Positions 8,138 to 17,184 of a stretch of 64,000 nucleotides of DNA are shown here, in pieces (positions within the stretch are counted from its first letter, which is position 1; each line of letters opens with the position of its first letter). The DNA comes from Chloroflexota bacterium (GTDB lineage: Bacteria > Chloroflexota > Anaerolineae > UBA4142), in the NCBI GenBank assembly GCA_016215025.1, contig JACRMI010000066.1:62001-126000 (forward strand), read 5' to 3'. Made by a program: the position numbers and the translations under genes. A model generated the notes under the pieces. The model worked only from the letters and a program-made list of their open reading frames with translations. It did no database searches and had not been told where the DNA came from.

Positions 8138-9160
8138 ATGGGCAACCTGCTTTCATTCGAACAAGCCGTCGATTTATTCAAAAAATACGACAAGATTTTT
8201 GTCGCCGCGCACATCATGCCGGATGGCGATTGTCTTGGCTCGGCGCTGGGCTTGACCTGGGCGCTGCGCAAAATGGGGAAAATCGTTACGGTGACGTGCA
8301 ATGATCACGTCTCGAACACATTCAAGTACCTTGAAGGTTTCAGCGAACTCACGCCCAAGGTTCCAACCGACGAAGACCTCCTCGTTTTCCTTGACGGCAG
8401 CGCAGCGGACCGATTTGGCGCAGCGTACGACGAGAACAAGTTCAACGGGCGACCGGTGCTCGTCATCGATCATCACGTCACCAACGAACACTTTGCGCCG
8501 CTGAACTATGTCGATGTGCGTTCGGCGTCTACGGCCGAAATCATCTATCGATTCATTCGCGCGTTCGGCATCGCATTTGATCGCACGATTGCCATGTGCT
8601 TGCTCACTGGCATCGTCACCGACACACTCGGTTTTCGCACGTCGAACACGACCGTGGAAACGCTGCGCGCGACGACTGTATTGATGGAAGCAGGTGGCTC
8701 GATCCCGGAAATCATCGAAAGCTCTTTCAATCAGGTTCCCATGGCAAGTCTGCGTTTGCGTGGAAGAGTTTTCAGCGAAGCGACTCTCGACGGCGTGATT
8801 CTGTGGGCGGAGGCGTCGGTCAAAACGATGCGCGAACTCGGCTTGAATGGTAACGGCACGAGCGGCATCATCAATCAATTACTCAGCGTCGAAGGCGCAA
8901 AGATCGCCGCGTTCTTTGTCGAAAAAGATAACGGCAAGATCGATGTGGGTTTGCGGTCGCGCGTTGGTTATGATGTGTCGGGAATCGCCGCGCGCTTGGG
9001 TGGTGGTGGACACAAGCAAGCAGCGGGCGCATTGATCGATGGACCGCTGCAAGCGGCGCGTGCGCGTGTCCTTGCGGAAATCAAGCGAACTCTAGCAGCG
9101 TCGCAAGCTGCGAACCTCATGCCACATGCGACAAGCAAGTCACAAACTCCTGTGACTTGA
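8138..9160 (+). CDS. nrnA: DHH-family oligoribonuclease / pAp phosphatase
   Basis: A 340-residue DHH phosphoesterase, NrnA type, that degrades very short RNA and can hydrolyse 3'-phosphoadenosine 5'-phosphate. Metal-binding motifs: HIMPDGDCLGSALGL at about residues 23-37 (D-x-D), LVFLDGSAADR, VIDHHVTNEHF (the DHH motif), and the DHHA1 domain ending in GGGGHKQAAGALI. The start codon abuts the rbfA stop. Position between rbfA and truB is the common arrangement in Chloroflexota and Firmicutes. A c-di-AMP link is possible, since some DHH enzymes cleave pApA, and a c-di-AMP riboswitch exists elsewhere in this window; this gene alone does not show it. Confidence 0.93.
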   Translation: MGNLLSFEQAVDLFKKYDKIFVAAHIMPDGDCLGSALGLTWALRKMGKIVTVTCNDHVSNTFKYLEGFSELTPKVPTDEDLLVFLDGSAADRFGAAYDENKFNGRPVLVIDHHVTNEHFAPLNYVDVRSASTAEIIYRFIRAFGIAFDRTIAMCLLTGIVTDTLGFRTSNTTVETLRATTVLMEAGGSIPEIIESSFNQVPMASLRLRGRVFSEATLDGVILWAEASVKTMRELGLNGNGTSGIINQLLSVEGAKIAAFFVEKDNGKIDVGLRSRVGYDVSGIAARLGGGGHKQAAGALIDGPLQAARARVLAEIKRTLAASQAANLMPHATSKSQTPVT

Positions 9161-9240
9161 TACGTGGAGCGTGTGACTTGCGACCTCTAACTTGCTCAAC
9201 TTGTGGTTCTCCCAGTAATTGTCCACTCCGCCAATTGAAC

Positions 9241-10161
9241 ATGAACACCTCGCCGATCGGATCCCCTCAAGGCATGAACGGCATTTTCAATGTCGACAAA
9301 CCAGCCGGTTTGTCCTCGCATACGGTTGTCGCCAACGTGCGGCGGATGTCGGGCGCTTCGCGCGTTGGTCACGCTGGCACGCTCGACCCGATGGCAACCG
9401 GTGTGCTGCTCGTTTGCATTGGGCAGGGCGTCCGCGTTACCGAGTATCTTATCGATCACGATAAAAAATATCGCGCGCGCGTTCGACTCGGAATCGAAAC
9501 CGACACGTACGATGCGACCGGTCATGTTGTCGCGCAACGTGCTGTCAATGTCACACGCGATCAGGTAGCGGACGCATTGCAAACTTTTGTCGGCAAGATC
9601 GAGCAATTGCCGCCCGCATATTCGGCGATCAAAAAAGACGGCGTGGCCCAATACAAACTTGCGCGACGTGGTGTCCAAGTCGAAATGACCGCGCGCCAAG
9701 TCGAAATTTTTTCGATGATGCTGATCGACACGGATTTGCCAGATGTCGAATTCGAGGTGCATTGCAGCAAAGGCACCTACATTCGCTCGCTCGCCCACGA
9801 CCTCGGCGAAAAGCTAGGTTGCGGCGCGCATCTCTCCGCGTTGCGCCGTACCGCCGTCGCGCAATTCTCTATCGAGGATGCCGTTTCACTCGACGAATTA
9901 CGTAACGCGTTCGCAAACGGCTATGCTCCAAAGTACCTCAATCCACTTGACGAAGCTCTCTTGCAATTTCAAGCCATTGTGGTAAATTCTGAGATCGCTA
10001 AACAACTTCAACAAGGCATTGCGCTCACATGCGGCGCAGAATATTCATCGTCTCTCTTGCGCGCGTACTCGACGGGCGGCGAATGCATCGCGCTCCTTGA
10101 GCGCGGCAGCGCGCCCGGCGTATGGAAACCCAAGAAAGTATTCGGAGTCGTAAACTCATAA
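9241..10161 (+). CDS. truB: tRNA pseudouridine(55) synthase TruB
   Basis: About 306 residues, converting U55 of tRNAs to pseudouridine. Motifs: GIFNVDKPAGLSSHTVV near the start, the catalytic Asp in GHAGTLDPMATGVLL, LPPAYSAIKKDGVAQYKLARRG, and CSKGTYIRSLAHDLG. A C-terminal region of about 90 residues follows that is close to the PUA-like extension found in TruB. The ATG at 9241 and that at 9274 are both possible; the second gives the more usual short N-terminus. An open frame to 9157 overlaps nrnA but has no TruB similarity. Gene order nrnA-truB-ribF is standard. Confidence 0.94.
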   Translation: MNTSPIGSPQGMNGIFNVDKPAGLSSHTVVANVRRMSGASRVGHAGTLDPMATGVLLVCIGQGVRVTEYLIDHDKKYRARVRLGIETDTYDATGHVVAQRAVNVTRDQVADALQTFVGKIEQLPPAYSAIKKDGVAQYKLARRGVQVEMTARQVEIFSMMLIDTDLPDVEFEVHCSKGTYIRSLAHDLGEKLGCGAHLSALRRTAVAQFSIEDAVSLDELRNAFANGYAPKYLNPLDEALLQFQAIVVNSEIAKQLQQGIALTCGAEYSSSLLRAYSTGGECIALLERGSAPGVWKPKKVFGVVNS

Positions 10162-10242
10162 TTCGCCCATGAATCTTTACGAATCCACGCGAATAATATA
10201 AAAATCGATTTGCGGAGATTCGCGTTGATTCACGGGCAATCA
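10161..10242. repeat. CGCGAAT-type mini-hairpin
   Basis: Left arm about 10161-10194 (ends GAATCCACGCGAAT) and right arm about 10218-10240 (ATTCGCGTTGATTCACGGGC) are complementary. It lies between truB and ribF. The same words form hairpins at 19257-19440, 35165-35245 and 42741-42797. Confidence 0.8.
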
Positions 10243-10249
10243 ATTACTC

Positions 10250-11188
10250 ATGGAAATTATCCGCGACCTCACAACTGCTTCCGTTAACCGGCCTACCGTG
10301 CTGACCATCGGTGCATTCGATGGAATTCATCGCGGGCATCAGCACCTCATCCGTCAACTCATCGCGCGTGCGAAAGGGCTAAACATCGCTAGCGCGCTCG
10401 TGACGTTGCATCCGCATCCCAAAGTTGTGTTGCGGTCCAACTCCCCCATGCAATACCTCAGCACGATTGAAGAGCGGCTCGATCTCCTTCGTCCGCTTGG
10501 ACTCGATTACGCCGTCGTTTTTCCCTTTAGTCTCGAAACTTCGCAAATTCGTGCGCGTGAATTTGTTCAGCTTCTCATCGATCATCTCCGAATGCAGGAA
10601 ATCTTTTGCGGCAAGGATTTCGCGCTCGGTTACAAACGCGAAGGCAACGTTGATTTTCTCCGCGCGCTGGGTGCAGAAAAAGAATTTCGAGTTCACGTAG
10701 TCGAGCCGCAAAAGTTTGACGACGAGATTATTTCGAGCACGCGCATTCGCGAACTCGTCGCCGAAGGCAATCTCGATCAAGCGACGCGCTCCTTGGGACG
10801 TTATCCGTCCGTGCGCGGTCGCGTTATCAAAGGCGACCAGCGCGGACGCACGCTGGGTTTTCCTACCGCGAATCTCGCCATCGCCGAACGCCGCTTGATT
10901 CCCGCCAATGGCATCTACGCCGTCCGTATCAAGATCGGCGATCGCTGGTACGGCGGTGCGGCAAACATCGGCGTGCGACCGACGTTCGATAATGGCGTAC
11001 GCTTGGTCGAAGTTTTCGTTTTGGATTTCAGCGGCGATTTGTACGATCAAGTCGTCGAGGTGCAATTCATAAAGCGCTTGCGACCCGAAATCAAATTCGA
11101 CAGCATCGCTGCATTGGTCGAGCAAATGCATCGCGATGTTGCAGAGACGAGACAGATTCTTGCGGAGGTCGGCATCGATGGACAGTGA
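10250..11188 (+). CDS. ribF: Bifunctional riboflavin kinase / FAD synthetase
   Basis: A 312-residue RibF that phosphorylates riboflavin to FMN and adenylates FMN to FAD. The N-terminal adenylyltransferase domain shows GAFDGIHRGHQHLI (HxGH-like) and SSTRIRELVAEGNL; the C-terminal kinase domain has GRTLGFPTANL, GIYAVRIKIG, and ANIGVRPTF. Length and domain order are normal. The start ATG lies seven bases after the mini-hairpin, so the ribosome site is poor and the exact start could be debated, but no other in-frame start is near. Its end overlaps the start of the YcxB-like gene by 11 bases. Confidence 0.95.
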   Translation: MEIIRDLTTASVNRPTVLTIGAFDGIHRGHQHLIRQLIARAKGLNIASALVTLHPHPKVVLRSNSPMQYLSTIEERLDLLRPLGLDYAVVFPFSLETSQIRAREFVQLLIDHLRMQEIFCGKDFALGYKREGNVDFLRALGAEKEFRVHVVEPQKFDDEIISSTRIRELVAEGNLDQATRSLGRYPSVRGRVIKGDQRGRTLGFPTANLAIAERRLIPANGIYAVRIKIGDRWYGGAANIGVRPTFDNGVRLVEVFVLDFSGDLYDQVVEVQFIKRLRPEIKFDSIAALVEQMHRDVAETRQILAEVGIDGQ

Positions 11189-11684
11189 GATCAACCTGCG
11201 GTACCAGCTCACCGAAAATGAGCTGCTGGACGCAATCCGCACTCAGTCGATGCGTACTTGGAGTTTCCGATTTCTAGTCGCATTCATCCTGGTTGTGTAC
11301 ATTTACATCATCGTTGAGCAAATCATTTTTCGTGCGCCGATTGAGTCATTTGGGGTCACACTCGCGCCGGTTATCCTCGTTACGGTCGTATTTGTTTTCT
11401 TTACATTTTCTAATCCAATCATGCGGCGCCGTATTCGTAAACAACCCAAATATACGTGCGAGCAAGAGTGGCGGTTTTCGGAGGAAAGTATTTTCTGGAA
11501 AACACCTTATTCCGAGGTCAAGCGCGAATGGACGTATCCCAAGACGTCAGAGAACGCCAAGTATTTTGTTCTCTTTTTAAAAACGAATGCTTTTACGCCG
11601 ATTCCCAAACGCGCGTTTGCGAACGCCAACGAAGAATCACGATTCCGCGAGCTGCTCAAACGCAAAATTCCAACCTGGGGATGA
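11178..11684 (+). CDS. YcxB-like membrane protein
   Basis: 168 residues. Two membrane segments (about residues 30-50 and 57-80) are followed by a soluble part resembling the YcxB-like C-terminal domain (CEQEWRFSEESIFWKTPYSEVK, then YFVLFLKTNAFTPIPKRAF). The role of this family is not known. The ATG at 11178 lies inside the end of ribF and follows GCGGAGG, so translation is coupled to ribF. It is the last gene before a strong hairpin, and so probably the last gene of the nusA operon. Confidence 0.75.
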   Translation: MDSEINLRYQLTENELLDAIRTQSMRTWSFRFLVAFILVVYIYIIVEQIIFRAPIESFGVTLAPVILVTVVFVFFTFSNPIMRRRIRKQPKYTCEQEWRFSEESIFWKTPYSEVKREWTYPKTSENAKYFVLFLKTNAFTPIPKRAFANANEESRFRELLKRKIPTWG

Positions 11685-11690
11685 GTGACC

Positions 11691-11730
11691 AGACCCGAAG
11701 GGTTTCACGCAAGCGAAACCCTTCGGGTCT
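11691..11730 (+). terminator. Strong hairpin after the YcxB-like gene, next to the archease promoter
   Basis: AGACCCGAAGGGTTTC pairs perfectly with GAAACCCTTCGGGTCT across an 8-base loop (arms 11691-11706 and 11715-11730). No T-run follows, so it may be a hairpin-type stop or a repeat. It overlaps the place where the -35 region of the following -10 box would be. Confidence 0.6.
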
Positions 11731-11734
11731 GTGC

Positions 11735-11740
11735 TATAAT
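11735..11740 (+). promoter_or_regulatory. -10 box of the archease-rtcB unit
   Basis: TATAAT at 11735-11740, only six bases before the archease ATG at 11747. A start of transcription near 11747 would give a leaderless or nearly leaderless message. No good -35 is visible because that region is the hairpin right arm. Confidence 0.5.
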
Positions 11741-11746
11741 ACGGGC

Positions 11747-12166
11747 ATGAGACGCTTTGAGGAAATTCCGCACACTGCCGATTGGTCGTTCCGCGCGTTC
11801 GGAAAAGATTTGCGCGAGCTATTCGAGAACGCCGCGTTTGCGATGTTCTCGCTGGAAGGAATGCGCGAAACGTTTCGCGCGCGAGACGCTTCGCGCGAAA
11901 GGGCGCGAAAGATCGAGGTGAACGGCATTGACTATGAATCGCTTATTGTGAACTGGCTCACGGAACTGCTCTGGCTGCAAGAATCAAATCGCGAGACCTA
12001 CCATCGATTTGAAATCGATTCGCTGTCGCAGACCGAATTGCGCGCGCAAGTTTTCGGCGCGCCGTATGAGACCCTCGACAAGATCATCAAAGCGGTGACG
12101 TATCACAATCTCAAGATTGAACAGACTAGCGAAGGTTGGCAAGTGACCGTTGTGGTGGACGTGTAG
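11747..12166 (+). CDS. Archease
   Basis: 139 residues of the archease family, the small cofactor that speeds guanylylation and turnover of the RNA ligase RtcB. Seen: [16 protein letters not shown] at the N-terminus, with the metal-binding acidic residues typical of the family, [12 protein letters not shown], and the C-terminal [16 protein letters not shown]. The next gene is rtcB, which supports the call. The ATG at 11747 is the start that gives the conserved beginning; the longer open frame crosses a hairpin and the previous gene. There is no ribosome site, and the -10 box ends six bases before the start. Confidence 0.92.
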   Translation: MRRFEEIPHTADWSFRAFGKDLRELFENAAFAMFSLEGMRETFRARDASRERARKIEVNGIDYESLIVNWLTELLWLQESNRETYHRFEIDSLSQTELRAQVFGAPYETLDKIIKAVTYHNLKIEQTSEGWQVTVVVDV

Positions 12167-12167
12167 A

Positions 12168-12243
12168 TCAGTATCCAGTATTCAGAATTCAGTATTCAGC
12201 ATGTAAGAGTCTGAATACTGGTTACTGGCTACTGAAAACTGGA
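12168..12243. repeat. CAGTATTCAG-word mini-hairpin
   Basis: Left arm about 12173-12199 has repeated CAGTATTCAG words; the right arm about 12211-12242 has CTGAATACTGG and related words. It fills the gap between archease and rtcB, ending close to the rtcB ribosome site. Confidence 0.75.
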
Positions 12244-12249
12244 GTCAAA

Positions 12250-13701
12250 ATGATTCGCAAGCAGGATTTCGAACGCATCAGTGATAACGTTTGGCAAATT
12301 CCACAGTCGTTTCGCGACGATATGCGCGCGCCCGCGCGACTCTATGCCAGTGATGATCTTCTCGAAGATGCATTGCAAGACGAATCGGTGAATCAACTCG
12401 TCAACACGGCAACGCTGCCTGGGATTGTGAAATATGCGATCTCGATGCCGGATATTCATCAAGGGTATGGCTTTCCCATTGGCGGTGTCGTCGCAACGCA
12501 AACACCCGATGGAGTAATTTCGCCCGGCGGAGTCGGGTACGACATAAATTGCGGCGTCCGTCTGCTCGCGTCACATGTCAGCGTCGATGAAGTGCAGCCG
12601 CATTTGAAAAAACTCGCGTTTGCAATTTATGAGAACTGTCCGAGTGGTGTTGGTTCCAAGAGTAATGTCTCTATTCACGTCAAACAACTCGACGAAGTGT
12701 TGGAGCAAGGTTCAGAATGGGCATTACGCTACGACTATGCGCGCAAAGAGGATTTGAATCGCACGGAAGAGTTCGGCAAGATGCCCGGCGCAGCCGCCGA
12801 CGCGGTATCAAAACGCGCAAAGGATCGCGGACACGATCAACTGGGCACGCTCGGCGCGGGCAATCATTTCATCGAAGTGGATCGCGTGACGGAAATTTTC
12901 GACGCCAATGTTGCGGACGCGCTGGGTCTATTCCCCGATCAAGTCGTCGTGCAAATTCATTGCGGTTCGCGCGGTTTGGGACATCAAGTCTGCACCGATT
13001 ACGTAAACGACTTCCAGCGCGCGGTGCGTGAATACAAAATCGAATTGCCCGACCGCGAACTGGTATGTGCACCGCTCAGCTCGCCTGAAGGTCAGCAGTA
13101 TTTCAAAGCGATGGCAGCATCGGCGAACTTTGCGTTTGCAAATCGCCAGGTGTTGACTCATTTTATTCGCCGTTCGTTTGAAGAGGTGCTCGCTGGTCAC
13201 GTGCGCGATTTCGATCTGCATCAGATTTACGACATCGCGCACAACATGGCGAAGGTCGAAGAGCACGACATCGAGGGCAAGCGAATGCAAGTGTGTGTGC
13301 ATCGCAAGGGTGCAACACGCGCGTTTGGTCCTGGCTCTAGCGTCTTGCCCGACGATTTACGTGCTATCGGTCAGCCCGTGCTCATCCCAGGATCGATGGG
13401 AACCGCATCATATGTTCTGATCGGCACCACCGGTTCGATGGCGCAGACGTTTGGCTCGACCTGTCACGGCGCGGGGCGCGTGATGAGTCGATCGAAAGCG
13501 AAGAAGCAAGTGCGCGGCGAACAATTGCGCGAAGAGTTGAACGCGCGCGGTATTATCGTGCGTGCGGGGTCGATGCCGGGTCTTGCGGAAGAAGCGCCGC
13601 AAGCGTACAAGGATGTCTCGCGCGTGGTCGATGTGGTTCATCGCGCAGGCATTGGTCGCAAGGTTGCGCGTTTGGAGCCGATGGCGGTAATAAAGGGATA
13701 A
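12250..13701 (+). CDS. rtcB: RNA-splicing ligase RtcB
   Basis: A 483-residue 3'-phosphate/5'-OH RNA ligase, GTP and Mn dependent, used in RNA repair and tRNA splicing. Conserved sites: [27 protein letters not shown] (metal Cys), [37 protein letters not shown], and [15 protein letters not shown] with the catalytic His. Length is normal for the family. The ATG at 12250 follows ACTGGAGTC; the frame is open upstream only through the mini-hairpin. Archease directly upstream makes a two-gene RNA repair unit. No RtcA or RtcR gene is nearby. Confidence 0.96.
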   Translation: MIRKQDFERISDNVWQIPQSFRDDMRAPARLYASDDLLEDALQDESVNQLVNTATLPGIVKYAISMPDIHQGYGFPIGGVVATQTPDGVISPGGVGYDINCGVRLLASHVSVDEVQPHLKKLAFAIYENCPSGVGSKSNVSIHVKQLDEVLEQGSEWALRYDYARKEDLNRTEEFGKMPGAAADAVSKRAKDRGHDQLGTLGAGNHFIEVDRVTEIFDANVADALGLFPDQVVVQIHCGSRGLGHQVCTDYVNDFQRAVREYKIELPDRELVCAPLSSPEGQQYFKAMAASANFAFANRQVLTHFIRRSFEEVLAGHVRDFDLHQIYDIAHNMAKVEEHDIEGKRMQVCVHRKGATRAFGPGSSVLPDDLRAIGQPVLIPGSMGTASYVLIGTTGSMAQTFGSTCHGAGRVMSRSKAKKQVRGEQLREELNARGIIVRAGSMPGLAEEAPQAYKDVSRVVDVVHRAGIGRKVARLEPMAVIKG

Positions 13702-13783
13702 ATTTGCCAAACAAGCCAAAATTGCCAAACGTGCCAAGTGTTTGGCAGATTTGGCTGCTTTGGCACGTTTGGTTGTTTGGGGT
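13702..13783. repeat. TTTGGCA-word mini-hairpin
   Basis: Left arm is made of GCCAAAC words (about 13704-13748), right arm of GTTTGG words (about 13750-13783). It directly precedes the ATG at 13791. The frame of the next gene is open through it and would add an artificial hydrophobic Trp-rich stretch. Confidence 0.75.
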
Positions 13784-13790
13784 TCATTAT

Positions 13791-14765
13791 ATGCAACTCA
13801 AAAATATTCTGATCGATAAATCTGTTGGCGCGATCTTGGTTCATAACATCATGGGCGCAGATGGGCGCAAAGCGTTTTCCAAAGGACACGTAGTCGTCGC
13901 CGGCGATGTGGAAAAAATTCGTGCGCTGGGTCGAGAAACTGTGTATGCTGCGATCCTCGATGCGGACGATGTGCGCGAAGACGATGCGGCAGTGCGACTT
14001 GCACGTACGGTTGTGGGTGATGGCATCGAATTGAGCAAGCCAAGCGGCGGACGCGTGAATTTCTACTCGACGCTGCCTGGCTTTTTGCGCGTGAACACCG
14101 ACGCGTTGAAACGCATCAATGAATTGGAATGCGTCACGCTTGCCACGCTTGAACGCTATTCGGCGGTCGTCCCAAAGAAAATGATCGCCACGCTCAAGAC
14201 GATTGGACTCGCATTGCCCGAATCGATTTTGCAGGAAGCGGAAAAGATTGTCGGTGCGCGGGGCAAGGCGTTGAGCATCGCGCCGGTGCAAAATCAAAAG
14301 GTGGCGATTATTTTGACCGCGTCCGCGAATGGTATGCAGAAGGTGCAAGAAACTTTTTCTCTGCCGATTCGGACGCGCATCGAAGAGCTAGGGGGGCAGG
14401 TCGTCGCTGAGGCATACGTTTTGGAAAATGCCAACGCGATTCAGGAAACGATCTATTCGGTATTGGATTCCGGCGCGCAGATGATTATGATCGCCGGCGA
14501 AACATCGATCATGGATGCGGACGACATTACGCCGCGTGGCATCAAACAAGCGGGTGGCGCGATCGTAGTGTATGGCGCGCCGGTGGAGCCGGGGAATTTG
14601 TTGCTGCTGGCGTATCGTGGCAATGTGCCGATCATCGGTGCGCCAGGTTGTATCAAATCGCGCGAGACCAACGCGGTGGATTTGATTCTGCCGCGCTTGA
14701 TGATCGGCGAACGGGTCACGCGGGCAGACGTAGTGGAACTAGCCGAGGGGGGACTCTTATTGTAA
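13791..14765 (+). CDS. Molybdopterin-binding protein, MoeA-like without the N-terminal domains
   Basis: 324 residues. The N-terminal half (residues 1-170) carries KSVGAILVHNIMGADGRKAFSKGHVV, close to the start of MoeA-related proteins; residues about 170-320 form a MoCF/MoaB-like molybdopterin-binding domain (ILTASANGM, GETSIMDADDITPRGI). True MoeA is about 400 residues and has extra domains, so this belongs to the shorter molybdopterin-binding group. It might take part in molybdenum cofactor insertion or delivery, which is inference; no molybdoenzyme gene is in the window. I chose the ATG at 13791 because upstream codons fall in a mini-hairpin. Confidence 0.8.
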   Translation: MQLKNILIDKSVGAILVHNIMGADGRKAFSKGHVVVAGDVEKIRALGRETVYAAILDADDVREDDAAVRLARTVVGDGIELSKPSGGRVNFYSTLPGFLRVNTDALKRINELECVTLATLERYSAVVPKKMIATLKTIGLALPESILQEAEKIVGARGKALSIAPVQNQKVAIILTASANGMQKVQETFSLPIRTRIEELGGQVVAEAYVLENANAIQETIYSVLDSGAQMIMIAGETSIMDADDITPRGIKQAGGAIVVYGAPVEPGNLLLLAYRGNVPIIGAPGCIKSRETNAVDLILPRLMIGERVTRADVVELAEGGLLL

Positions 14766-14832
14766 GTTCCTCATTTCCCGCATTTCCTTTATTTCCTTTG
14801 GAAAGGAGGGAAAAAAAGGAAATAAGGGAACT
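14766..14832. repeat. TTTCCTTT-word mini-hairpin
   Basis: Left arm about 14766-14799 (AGTTCCTCATTTCCC and TATTTCCTTT), right arm about 14800-14832 (GGAAAGGAGGG and GGAAATAAGGGAACT). It lies between two convergent genes and could stop transcription from either side. Confidence 0.7.
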
Positions 14833-14833
14833 A

Positions 14834-16111
14834 TCACTTGAGCGTTGCATCCGCTGGCATTCCCGGTTTCAACGCAAAGTTAGGATTGGAAAGTTGCAGT
14901 TTGACCGCAAAGACGGTGTTCACGCGTTCGGCTTTGGTCTGCACATTGCGCGGCGTGAACTCGGCTTGCGTGTTGATGAACACAACTTTGCCTTTGAATA
15001 TTTGCTCTGGGAACGAATCGACCCGCACGTCGAATTCGTCTCCCAGTTTTATTTTTCCGATTTCGGTTTCGGGCACGTAAATCGTTAGCTTGACCGTGTC
15101 GAGATTGGTCACGCTCAAGAGGGTGGCATTCGGTGCGGCAATTTCACCCATGCTAACCGCGCGCCGCGTGACGGTTCCATTCACTGGACTCGTCAGCGTC
15201 ATCTTCTTCACTTGCACCTGCAAGATTCCAAGCGCTGCCTGCGCTTGTTTCACCTGATTTTCTGCAATCGAAATTGTGTCTGCTGTTGGCGTGAGCCGGT
15301 CGAGCGCCGCTTGTGCTTGATCGACCTGGGATTTCGCGGCGGCGAGTTGCGCTGCATCGGCGGTCAATCGCGCGAGCGCGGCTTGCGCTTGATCGACCTG
15401 GGATTTCGCGGCGGCGAGTTCGGACGCGGTTGGATGAGTGAGCGCATCGTTCAACGCCGACGTTGCCGCTTTGTGTGCATTGCTCGCTTGTTGCAATGCG
15501 AGCGATTGCGGCGTCAGCCCGATGAGGGGATTGCTCGATCCACCCGCGCGATCATACGCCGACTGTGCTTGATCGACCGCCGCTTTGGTCGAATCGACTT
15601 GCGCTTTTAATTGTGCAAGTTGATCTTGCGTTGGACCCGCGCGCACCTTGTCGTAGTTTTTGTTGGCGGCATCGAGCGCAGCTTGTGCCGCAGCCACATC
15701 CGATGCAGTCCCACCTGCACGGAGCTTATCGTGATTTTTTTGCGCCGCATCAAGTGCTGCGCGTGCAGCGCTAACATCCGACATTCGCGGACCGTTCTTG
15801 ATTTGCGTGAGCTGCGCTTTTGCTGTATCGATTGCGGCTTGCGCTTGCGCGATCTGCGCATTCAACAATGTGCGGTCCAAGCGCACAAGCTCTTGCCCCG
15901 CGGTGACAGGCTCTCCCTCATTGACGTTGATCGCTTCGATGCGTCCGCCGATTTCTGCGGCGATTGAAACGTCCTCGCCTTCGATAAAGCCCGATGCAAT
16001 ATTGCTGTTGGCATCGGTGGAGAAATAGTTTGTGTAAATATAGTAACCGCCGATTCCGAGAACGAGCAAAATAACTAGAAAGATAACTTGTTTGGGTGGA
16101 CGATGTTGCAT
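14834..16111 (-). CDS. HlyD-family membrane-fusion/adaptor protein
   Basis: 425 residues. One N-terminal membrane anchor (about residues 8-30), then a biotinyl-lipoyl half-domain (GFIEGEDVSIAAEIGGRI), a very long Ala/Gln/Lys-rich coiled coil from about 85 to 300, the second lipoyl half (MTLTSPVNGTVTRRAVSMGE) and a beta-barrel part. The coiled coil contains a tandem unit, AAAKSQVDQAQAALDRLT, visible as a direct DNA repeat at about 15305-15420. In a monoderm it would be an anchor or substrate guide of an ABC exporter. It is the last gene of the minus-strand TetR-ABC operon, like YbhG in the YbhGFSR systems. Confidence 0.88.
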   Translation of the reverse strand: MQHRPPKQVIFLVILLVLGIGGYYIYTNYFSTDANSNIASGFIEGEDVSIAAEIGGRIEAINVNEGEPVTAGQELVRLDRTLLNAQIAQAQAAIDTAKAQLTQIKNGPRMSDVSAARAALDAAQKNHDKLRAGGTASDVAAAQAALDAANKNYDKVRAGPTQDQLAQLKAQVDSTKAAVDQAQSAYDRAGGSSNPLIGLTPQSLALQQASNAHKAATSALNDALTHPTASELAAAKSQVDQAQAALARLTADAAQLAAAKSQVDQAQAALDRLTPTADTISIAENQVKQAQAALGILQVQVKKMTLTSPVNGTVTRRAVSMGEIAAPNATLLSVTNLDTVKLTIYVPETEIGKIKLGDEFDVRVDSFPEQIFKGKVVFINTQAEFTPRNVQTKAERVNTVFAVKLQLSNPNFALKPGMPADATLK

Positions 16112-16149
16112 AGCAACCCCCGGTTAATTTCAGATTTGTATTTTTACTT

Positions 16150-16227
16150 TGTCATTCTGAGGGAGCGAAGCCACCGAAGAATATCCATATTCGAAGAACG
16201 AGATGCTTCGCTTCGCTCAGCATGACA
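16150..16227. repeat. TGTCATTCTGAG-family hairpin repeat
   Basis: Starts TGTCATTCTGAGGGAGCG and ends CTTCGCTCAGCATGACA; ends are inverted. It lies in the gap between the first ABC ATPase gene and the HlyD gene. Confidence 0.8.
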
Positions 16228-16234
16228 GGGAATG

Positions 16235-17182
16235 TCATTTCTCATTCATATCGACATTTCGCAAGCGCGCGATAAAAACATCTTCCAGTGACGGTACAAT
16301 CACGTCGGCACTCTTTACACTCACATTTTTCGATTGGAGAATGTCGCGCACCTGCGGGATTTTTTCGCCGACCTCATGTCCAATGGCATGAATCATTGTG
16401 CCGTAGAGTGCGACCTCGTCGAAAAGATTTGATTCGCGTAAAACACCTAGCGCAACGTCAGCTTGATCCGTATCGATCTCCAACACTTGCTCCAGCATCT
16501 GTTTCGTTTTCATTTCATGCGGCGTGCCTTCGGCGACGATTTTGCCGCGATAGATAAATGCGATGCGATGACAATTCTCCGCTTCGTCCATGTAGTGCGT
16601 TGTGACGAGAATGCTCGTGCCGCGCGCCGCCAAATCGTACACCAAGTCCCACAGATTGCGCCGCGAGATTGGATCGACGCCTGCGGTTGGTTCATCGAGA
16701 AAAAGGAATTCGGGTTCGTGCGATAGCGCACACGCCAATGCGAGTCGCTGACGCGAGCCGCCAGCAAGTCCAGTGACGCGTTCATTACCCTGTCCGCTCA
16801 ACCCAACCATTTCGAATAATTTCTCGCGTCGTTCTGGAATTGTTTTGCGCGGGACACCGTAGATGCCGCTGTAGAAATCGAAATTCTCGGCAGTGGTCAG
16901 GTCGGCATAGAGCGAAAATTTTTGCGACACGTAACCGATGCGGCGCCGGATTTCTTCCGCTTGCTTGACGATGTCGAAGCCCAAAACCATGCCGTTGCCC
17001 GATGTCGGCGTGAGCAAGCCTAGGAGCAATCGAATGGTGGTTGTCTTGCCTGCGCCGTTCGGTCCAAGCAAACCATAGATTTCACCGCGATGCACCGAGA
17101 ACGAAACATCATCGACCGCGATAAAGTGGTCAAAGTGTTTCGTGAGATTTTGCGTGACGAGAGCAAAGTTGTTCGATTCCAT
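16235..17182 (-). CDS. ABC exporter ATP-binding protein
   Basis: 315 residues: one ABC-2-type ATPase. Walker A GPNGAGKTT at about residue 38, Q-loop in RIGYVSQKFSLY, signature LAGGSRQRLALA, Walker B FLFLDEPTAGVDP, and H-loop TTHYMDEAENC. The signature reads AGGS in place of the common SGG, which is tolerated in some exporters. About 80 residues after the H-loop form the accessory domain of the NatA/YbhF group. Its ATG starts two bases after the stop of the next upstream ATPase, so the two are translated together and probably form a heterodimer, like the two halves of YbhF. Confidence 0.92.
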   Translation of the reverse strand: MESNNFALVTQNLTKHFDHFIAVDDVSFSVHRGEIYGLLGPNGAGKTTTIRLLLGLLTPTSGNGMVLGFDIVKQAEEIRRRIGYVSQKFSLYADLTTAENFDFYSGIYGVPRKTIPERREKLFEMVGLSGQGNERVTGLAGGSRQRLALACALSHEPEFLFLDEPTAGVDPISRRNLWDLVYDLAARGTSILVTTHYMDEAENCHRIAFIYRGKIVAEGTPHEMKTKQMLEQVLEIDTDQADVALGVLRESNLFDEVALYGTMIHAIGHEVGEKIPQVRDILQSKNVSVKSADVIVPSLEDVFIARLRNVDMNEK

Positions 17183-17184
17183 GA

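Noticed and set aside
13704-13790. Upstream start for the molybdopterin-binding protein giving a hydrophobic Trp-rich N-terminus
   Set aside because: The extra residues are coded by the arms of a TTTGGCA mini-hairpin and match nothing in the family; the ATG at 13791 gives the conserved start.
15300-15420. Direct repeat of about 60 bases, considered as a possible CRISPR or mobile repeat
   Set aside because: It is inside the HlyD coiled coil and codes the same AKSQVDQAQAAL unit twice, so it is a protein-level repeat.
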